Below are positions 5,742 to 9,837 of a DNA stretch of 9,837 nucleotides, one piece after another. Positions within the stretch are counted from its first letter, which is position 1; each line of letters starts with the position of its first letter. The notes under the pieces were generated by a model, which saw nothing but the letters and a program-made list of their open reading frames with translations, searched no databases and had not been told where the DNA came from. The translations under genes were made by a program, and so were the position numbers. Source of the stretch: Neptuniibacter sp. (GTDB taxonomy: Bacteria; Pseudomonadota; Gammaproteobacteria; Pseudomonadales; Balneatricaceae). Where the stretch lies: NCBI GenBank assembly GCA_030149405.1, contig JASBRM010000058.1:1-9837 (forward strand), given 5' to 3'.

Positions 5742-7887
5742 ACATCTCCAGCATCAGATCAATCACTTTGCGCAATTGAACCATTAAGTGCTTTCTACCT
5801 TTGCCGTTTTGCTCTAACTGCTCCCAAGACTGTTGCTGAAGGTTGCGTTTCACTAACAAGACAAAATCTGGATTAGTGAGTAAAAAGGATAATTTCTCAT
5901 CACTTACCCAATCCAAAAAATAAAAAATAAACTTGTGGATTGCATAAGCACAGCTTTCGTAGTTTTTATTATGGGCAGCAAAACCTTTCAGGTCATTCCA
6001 GTCATGCTCAGTTAATTCTGGAAGGTGACCCGCTTTTTGCAACAACAGGCACACAAGCTCCGGTTCCAGCGTGCTTAAGTCATCACTGAGACGGTAGTTT
6101 AATTGCTCAATAAAGCGAGCCCTTAGATGCTCTGAAACCCGTTCACCCTCTTCGGATAGCGCTTGAAGAACAACGGCGGCATGTCCGCCACTGACCGCAT
6201 CCTTACTGGAACCCACTCTCACAGCATTAAATTCCGACGCCTGCCAGAAATGGATCAGGTCTGAGCTGGCAGAGAAGCTCGCACCCAGACAATCCCAGCT
6301 CGATTGCTGCATCTGCTGCCGAATAACTGACAGCAACTGACTCCCCAGATTATGTCTGCGCACTGCGGGATGAATGGCTATGCGCATAATACGCCCATAT
6401 GTTAATTCAGCAGCATCCCGATAACCTTCCTGATTGACCAGTGTCTGCGGAAGAAGATGACCTCTTGGCCTGCGATCACCCGCCCAGATTGCTTCTACCA
6501 GCTCGGGTTGTAATGGCCCCTCTTCTGCGATCAGAGCCACACCTGCCACTAGCCCCGATGATTTCAATATCCAGATATGCAGATTAGGACTATCCAGAAG
6601 TACCCTGAGATCTCCTGGGGTTGTCCGGTAGTGAGCTAAAACCAATAAACCAAACAACTGCTCAAGTTCTTCGTAATTCTCCGTAAAAGAATCTCGATCA
6701 AGTTTGGTAATCTCGACGGATTCTGGAGAAAAACCCGCAAGCAGCTGTTCATTGGCTACCGCTTCAGAGTCCAGCATGAGTAGGTTGAAAAGCAATGTTT
6801 CTAATGGATCGTTTTCAGCCCAGCGGATCGGTTGATTCAGATGTATTGCTTTCCAGTTCGGAGCCTCTTGCTCCAATGTCTGTTTAAAACGAACACTGAA
6901 ACCCTGACCTGTCCCTTCGTAGCCATGAATCGTGGAAGAAAAAGCAACTCTTGGAAAATGCCGTAACAGTTTAGTTAACGTTGGAACCGGAATTGCTGCT
7001 GCTTCATCAACTAACAATACCTGCCCTTGCCCAACTTCTTTTAATGCGATTTCAGGCTCAACAAAACGTATTTGATGATGTTTATCCTGCAAACGACCTT
7101 TGCTGTATTCATAATCTTGCAAAAGCTCATGGGCCATTTCAAAAGCCGCTGCGGCTGCAGAATAATCTGGAGCCGTGATAAGAATATCTTCATAGTCCAA
7201 ACCAGATAATTGCGCTGCGGCTATACCCAATGCGACCGACTTTCCCCGTCCCCGGTCCGCTGTAATTACAGCCGGACGCCGGCCCCTTCGGAACTGGCTC
7301 AGTATGAGCTCAACTGCATGCTGCTGATCTACAGTTTTACTGGGTAAGACTGGAAGCGTGTTCGGGGATGCAGTGAATGCCGTTGGAACTTCTTCTGTAA
7401 GCCCGGTAACTGGCTGATTTTCCCTGACAACACAGGCATACGCATCATCCTCGATAATATGCGCAAATCGAGAGATAAAACGTCTGCCAGCATCACTGTC
7501 CTGATAAGGGTACGCAACAAGCTGCTCGTGTTCCGGATCATTAAAACCAGGCCACTCATCCAGATCCGGACATAATAAAACCAGGAGGCTGCCACCCGAT
7601 AAACAACCCGCGACCTGACCTAAACTATTTGGGTTAAGTCCGTCCCAGGCATCATAGATCAGATGCCCAAGGGTTTGCCCGAGAAGTTTATGGGCCTGAC
7701 GATTTTCATAATTTTGCACGCCGATTGGGGGTTCAGCCCCAATCCAGACAAGGCCTTCAGAAGAGGTAAGAAAAGACACCTGGTCACGGCACCAACTCCT
7801 TGGCCCACTCAATACCAGAATACGGCGATGCTTGTGAGCTATCGCCTCACTTTCTAACTGTTGGAACAGTGCCTGTATATCCGGCAT
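5731..7887 (-). CDS. tmcA: tRNA(Met) cytidine acetyltransferase TmcA
   Basis: 718 residues (E. coli TmcA is 671). The enzyme forms N4-acetylcytidine at the wobble position of elongator tRNA-Met, using acetyl-CoA and ATP, which protects AUG decoding. Domain order fits the family. The N-terminal region (1-175) includes LVLSGPRSWCRDQVSFL. The RNA-helicase-like module has Walker A DRGRGKS at 211-217 (Lys216) and Walker B LLVDEAAAIP at 291-300 (Asp294, Glu295). The GNAT acetyltransferase module includes YGRIMRIAIHPAVRRHNLGS at about 497-516. A C-terminal helical tRNA-binding part follows. All expected catalytic landmarks are present. The ATG at 7887 has CAGGAG about 7 nt upstream. It lies 27 bp after a degenerate GGDEF gene on the same strand and is probably co-transcribed with it. 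Its 3' end overlaps the aspartic protease gene by 11 bp, convergently. Confidence 0.96.
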   Translation of the reverse strand: MPDIQALFQQLESEAIAHKHRRILVLSGPRSWCRDQVSFLTSSEGLVWIGAEPPIGVQNYENRQAHKLLGQTLGHLIYDAWDGLNPNSLGQVAGCLSGGSLLVLLCPDLDEWPGFNDPEHEQLVAYPYQDSDAGRRFISRFAHIIEDDAYACVVRENQPVTGLTEEVPTAFTASPNTLPVLPSKTVDQQHAVELILSQFRRGRRPAVITADRGRGKSVALGIAAAQLSGLDYEDILITAPDYSAAAAAFEMAHELLQDYEYSKGRLQDKHHQIRFVEPEIALKEVGQGQVLLVDEAAAIPVPTLTKLLRHFPRVAFSSTIHGYEGTGQGFSVRFKQTLEQEAPNWKAIHLNQPIRWAENDPLETLLFNLLMLDSEAVANEQLLAGFSPESVEITKLDRDSFTENYEELEQLFGLLVLAHYRTTPGDLRVLLDSPNLHIWILKSSGLVAGVALIAEEGPLQPELVEAIWAGDRRPRGHLLPQTLVNQEGYRDAAELTYGRIMRIAIHPAVRRHNLGSQLLSVIRQQMQQSSWDCLGASFSASSDLIHFWQASEFNAVRVGSSKDAVSGGHAAVVLQALSEEGERVSEHLRARFIEQLNYRLSDDLSTLEPELVCLLLQKAGHLPELTEHDWNDLKGFAAHNKNYESCAYAIHKFIFYFLDWVSDEKLSFLLTNPDFVLLVKRNLQQQSWEQLEQNGKGRKHLMVQLRKVIDLMLEMSTA

Positions 7888-7914
7888 CAGACACTCCTGA
7901 GAAAAGATATTTCC

Positions 7915-9312
7915 TTAAACAGAATAGGTTACACCTGGTTCTAAGCCATGCTCTGCGAAAGATATATACTGATTACCACCGCTTTCCTGAGCTTTCTCAA
8001 GTTGTTCAGTAGCAACATTAAACAACCTCTCAGGAGTCAGTTCCTTTGAAGGCTGCAGAGTGGTCAGCCCTACACTGATCGTGATGATTGAAGCGATCGA
8101 TGAAGAATCATGAGGCAGCTGTAATTCTTCAATCGCTTTAAGGCAACGCTCTGCGAGATAGGTAACCATCTCATTAGTTGATGGAAGAATAAACGAGAAC
8201 TGGTGATCATCCGTGCGGGCGATCAAGTCACCCGGTCTTGTTACACAAGCCTGAAGCTCCTGAGCCACTTTCTGTAAGCTCACCTCAGCCCCCTCCTTAC
8301 CATAGCTGTCCACTAATGCAGCATAATGATCAATTTCAACAACCATCATGGATAGAGGAGAAAAGTCCCTTACCGCTCTTCGGCATTCGATATCCAGTGT
8401 TTCATCAAAATGAACACGGTTTGCTAACCCCGTAAGAGGGTCATTCCAGTTGGCATCCAGAACCTGTTGCGCCAGTACTTCCTGCTCTTCTCTGAGTGTT
8501 GTCAGATTACGCATAAGCTTCTTCAGGTATGAAGCAATTGAGAATGAGAGCAGTAAACCGATCAGCAGAAACAGTGCGGGTATAAAGCTCATTTTTGAAG
8601 AGAGGTAACCTTCACTGGCACCATAGCTAAACACCCAGTCCAGATCTCCAGAGAGGGACTGATTAAAAATAGAATCCTCGGCAACAACGACTTCACCTGA
8701 AGAATAAATTTTCTCGCCATCACCCGTGAGTATTATCAGGGATATTTCAGGGTCCAGTGAACCTGACAGTCCTTGATCAAGCAGGCTTACAAAATCCAGT
8801 ACCGTGATTAAATTGCCACTTTCAGAAGGGTAAGAAATTAAAAGAGAAGCGTGACCATCCAGATCCACAGCGGCTAGGTTTTGCGATGAATTTTGCACTG
8901 AATCAGAGATCCATTTCTGAACGGTTTCATTCCCGGAGTAACCTGATTCGGATTGCCCTGACCAAACGACTGGTTGATTTTTCAGCTGCCAAATCAGTGA
9001 TTTAATTGCTGTATTCGAAGCAACGGCTCTATCGAGTTGCTGCTGGCTGCTGGCTGGTTCTTCCGCCGCAATCAACAGAGACGCATGTACAGCATGCAAC
9101 ATATTCAGATTGCCGTTCAGTGCATGTTGAAAGTCAGCAACTTTCTGGATCATTTCCGCATTAAATTGCTGAATTACGCCGTCTCGTTCCTGCTTCAACA
9201 TAAACAGAAAAATCAGTAACGAGAACAACATACCGCAAATAGCAAAAAGTACAGAAACATCAAAAGGCTTCTTTGCGGGTTTGGAGACTGCTTGCGCGTC
9301 TGTGTCAGACAT
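7915..9312 (-). CDS. Membrane protein with CHASE-like sensor region and degenerate GGDEF domain
   Basis: 465 residues from the ATG at 9312, which has GGAG 7 nt upstream; a frame opening with TTG at 9333 has no ribosome site. Membrane helices at about 18-39 and 243-263 enclose a periplasmic region of about 200 residues. Its start (helical, with an SLIWQL motif) recalls CHASE sensor domains, a weak assignment. A cytoplasmic coiled linker leads to a GGDEF-family domain (about 285-455) with DPLTGLANR at 291-299. The signature motif is DDHQF at 368-372 instead of GGDEF, and the usual ND-GH substrate region reads VDSYGKEGAE, so diguanylate cyclase activity is unlikely. The inhibitory-site motif RxxD is intact (RPGD, 359-362) at the correct 5-residue spacing, so c-di-GMP binding is possible. 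It is the first gene of a probable operon with tmcA. Confidence 0.88.
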   Translation of the reverse strand: MSDTDAQAVSKPAKKPFDVSVLFAICGMLFSLLIFLFMLKQERDGVIQQFNAEMIQKVADFQHALNGNLNMLHAVHASLLIAAEEPASSQQQLDRAVASNTAIKSLIWQLKNQPVVWSGQSESGYSGNETVQKWISDSVQNSSQNLAAVDLDGHASLLISYPSESGNLITVLDFVSLLDQGLSGSLDPEISLIILTGDGEKIYSSGEVVVAEDSIFNQSLSGDLDWVFSYGASEGYLSSKMSFIPALFLLIGLLLSFSIASYLKKLMRNLTTLREEQEVLAQQVLDANWNDPLTGLANRVHFDETLDIECRRAVRDFSPLSMMVVEIDHYAALVDSYGKEGAEVSLQKVAQELQACVTRPGDLIARTDDHQFSFILPSTNEMVTYLAERCLKAIEELQLPHDSSSIASIITISVGLTTLQPSKELTPERLFNVATEQLEKAQESGGNQYISFAEHGLEPGVTYSV

Positions 9313-9319
9313 TAAAAAG

Positions 9320-9323
9320 CTCC
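9320..9323 (-). promoter_or_regulatory. Ribosome binding site that sets the GGDEF-like start
   Basis: GGAG on the minus strand lies 7 nt before the ATG at 9312. It supports that ATG over the in-frame TTG at 9333, which would itself lie upstream of this ribosome site. Confidence 0.7.
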
Positions 9324-9468
9324 GAATAATCAATCAGTAAGGTCAGTTAACCTTTTTTTAGCTTATCTTGCAACGATAGTGCACCCGTCGGTGATTTTCC
9401 AGCGTTAATGACGCTTAAAAACAGCCACACCCTTGCCGGTTTACTGCCAGCCTGAGATACTCCTGGCC
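9324..9468. other. Divergent intergenic region between the GGDEF-like gene and the argD leader
   Basis: No gene is supported. Two short inverted repeats lie in the middle: CACC/GGTG (9382-9393) and AGCGT-TAATG-ACGCT (9401-9415). A third, AAGGT/ACCTT (9339-9354), is followed on the plus strand by a T-run, but no plus-strand gene precedes it. On the minus side TTGCAA with TTAACT 17 bp away is a weak promoter candidate for the GGDEF-like gene. No ArgR-type box was recognised. Confidence 0.4.
9433..9460 (+). promoter_or_regulatory. Candidate extended -10 promoter of the argD leader
   Basis: -35-like TTGCCG (9433-9438) is followed after 16 bp by GATACT (9455-9460), preceded by TGA, which gives an extended -10 (TGnTATAAT-like). 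The predicted start is near 9467, within two or three bases of the leader ATG. That would make the leader message almost leaderless and would explain the lack of a Shine-Dalgarno. Match quality is moderate and a more upstream promoter is possible. Confidence 0.35.
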
Positions 9469-9570
9469 ATGATCATTTCAACACTCAAACTACAAGACAC
9501 TCTATCCACTACGTTGCGACGCCGCGTAGCACCTACCTGTGTCTGTCTGGGTGTGCCTACGCGACGATAA
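9469..9570 (+). CDS. Candidate arginine-rich leader peptide upstream of argD
   Basis: A 33-codon ORF, ATG to TAA, too short for routine ORF calling. Codons 17-19 are CGA CGC CGC (three arginines) and codons 32-33, just before the stop, are CGA CGA: five arginines in 33 residues, two of them tandem codons of a type rare in many gammaproteobacteria. It also encodes Cys-Val-Cys at 24-26. It is followed 34 nt later by a strong intrinsic terminator and then by the ribosome site and start of an ArgD-like gene. Known: amino-acid operons such as trp, his, leu and thr are controlled by leader peptides rich in the codon of the end product. Inferred: ribosome stalling when charged Arg-tRNA is scarce controls argD. 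No clear Shine-Dalgarno precedes the ATG, so translation needs proof. Confidence 0.6.
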   Translation: MIISTLKLQDTLSTTLRRRVAPTCVCLGVPTRR

Positions 9571-9589
9571 ACTGATCTGAATTTCGCGT
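9509..9589 (+). promoter_or_regulatory. Mutually exclusive RNA stems in the argD leader
   Basis: Arm 1 CTACG (9509-9513) can pair with CGTAG (9525-9529). Arm 2 CGCGTAG (9523-9529) is a perfect complement of arm 3 CTACGCG (9557-9563), extendable with bulges. Arm 3 as ACGCGA (9559-9564) also pairs perfectly with arm 4 TCGCGT (9584-9589). A ribosome held at the arginine codons 9517-9525 would cover arm 2 and free arm 3 for arm 4. None of these arms overlaps the terminator stem, so a classical antiterminator is not shown. Confidence 0.4.
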
Positions 9590-9600
9590 TTCTTCATTCC

Positions 9601-9631
9601 AAAAGCCGCAGGTAACCCCTGCGGCTTTTTT
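9601..9631 (+). terminator. Intrinsic terminator between leader and argD (attenuator)
   Basis: GCCGCAGG (9605-9612) pairs perfectly with CCTGCGGC (9618-9625) across a 5-nt loop. It is flanked by AAAA and followed by a run of six to seven T. It is a textbook rho-independent terminator lying after the leader ORF and only about 15 nt before the Shine-Dalgarno of the next gene, the position of an attenuator. If constitutive it would cut off argD from the promoter upstream, which suggests conditional read-through. Confidence 0.88.
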
Positions 9632-9645
9632 CGTTTCTAATCAAC

Positions 9646-9649
9646 AGGA
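9646..9649 (+). promoter_or_regulatory. Ribosome binding site of argD
   Basis: AGGA lies 5 nt before the ATG at 9655 and 8 nt before the second ATG at 9658. Spacing slightly favours the second, but either can be used. Confidence 0.6.
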
Positions 9650-9654
9650 AAATC

Positions 9655-9837
9655 ATGATGAATATATCTGAGAAAACTCAGCCTACCGATAATGGGCTGA
9701 ACCATAAAACCAACTACTTGCTGCCCATTACCAACAGGCCGGAGCTTTGCTTTATCAGGGGTAAAGGCGATTATCTCTATGATCAGACTGGGAAACAGTA
9801 TCTGGATCTGATTCAGGGCTGGGCGGTGAACACTCTG
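9655..9837 (+). CDS. argD: Acetylornithine aminotransferase-like class III PLP aminotransferase, 5' part
   Basis: Only the first 61 codons are in the window and the frame is open at the edge. After about 18 variable residues the sequence reads NYLLPITNRPELCFIRGKGD and then YLYDQTGKQYLDLIQGWAVNTL, the N-terminal pattern of class III PLP-dependent aminotransferases. The DLIQGWAVN form is typical of acetylornithine aminotransferases, which convert N-acetylglutamate semialdehyde to N-acetylornithine in arginine synthesis (and often the succinyl-diaminopimelate step of lysine synthesis). The PLP lysine lies beyond the window. ATG at 9655 or 9658 is the start; both follow AGGA. The arginine-rich leader and attenuator in front support an arginine role. 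The alternative is another omega-aminotransferase of the same class. Confidence 0.78.
   Translation, partial: MMNISEKTQPTDNGLNHKTNYLLPITNRPELCFIRGKGDYLYDQTGKQYLDLIQGWAVNTL

Noticed and set aside
9313..9333. Seven-residue N-terminal extension of the GGDEF-like protein to a TTG at 9333
   Set aside because: The GGAG ribosome site lies between the TTG and the ATG at 9312, so the ATG is the likely start.
9339..9359. Terminator-like hairpin AAGGT/ACCTT followed by a T-run on the plus strand
   Set aside because: No plus-strand gene ends before it. The stem is only 5 bp and the position fits the 5' UTR or promoter region of the minus-strand GGDEF-like gene.
9365..9415. ArgR operator upstream of the argD leader
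   Set aside because: Small inverted repeats exist but none resembles the AT-rich ArgR box with TGAAT/ATTCA halves.
1..9837. Mobile element, prophage, CRISPR array or tRNA gene
   Set aside because: No transposase or integrase frames, no evenly spaced repeats, and no cloverleaf or T-arm signature were seen on either strand.

Overview
The window looks like a chromosomal segment from a marine, heterotrophic gammaproteobacterium, probably of the Oceanospirillales type (relatives of Neptuniibacter, Amphritea, Marinobacterium). That is an inference. It rests on moderate GC, a PHA-granule phasin, a YaiI protein very close to the enterobacterial one, a bacterial TmcA, a membrane chemoreceptor and a membrane GGDEF-type protein. 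There are no insertion sequences, phage genes, CRISPR arrays, tRNAs or rRNAs, and no gene looks broken.

Layout, left to right. (a) 73-1959 (+): a three-part redox enzyme fusing a MOSC (molybdenum cofactor) module, a ferredoxin-NADP-reductase-type FAD/NAD module and a plant-type [2Fe-2S] ferredoxin. It ends at a bidirectional terminator shared with the convergent phasin gene. (b) 2025-2985 (-): yaiI followed by the phasin gene. The phasin has its own sigma70-type promoter flanked by two perfect palindromes that are good candidates for a PHA-responsive repressor such as PhaR. (c) 3271-5174 (+): a chemoreceptor with two membrane helices and no periplasmic sensor domain. It is translationally coupled (ATGA) to a one-helix, membrane-anchored protein with NIT (nitrate/nitrite-sensing)-like sequence, so receptor and sensor may be split over two genes. 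(d) 5250-5741 (+): a membrane-anchored retropepsin-like aspartic protease, overlapping tail-to-tail by 11 bp with tmcA. (e) 5731-9312 (-): a membrane protein with a degenerate GGDEF domain (active-site motif DDHQF, inhibitory RxxD site kept), followed 27 bp later by tmcA, encoding tRNA(Met) cytidine acetyltransferase.

(f) 9469-9837 (+), the most interesting part. A 33-codon ORF with a run of three arginine codons, and two more just before its stop, is followed by a strong intrinsic terminator. A good ribosome binding site and the 5' end of a class III aminotransferase that looks like acetylornithine aminotransferase (ArgD) come next. The layout is that of a leader-peptide attenuator, and the codon enriched in the leader matches the end product of the pathway. 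Several mutually exclusive RNA stems lie between leader and terminator. None overlaps the terminator stem convincingly, so the switching mechanism is open.

The segment is mostly independent small transcription units. The proposed working units are the receptor/NIT pair, the GGDEF-like/tmcA operon, and the leader-attenuator-argD unit.
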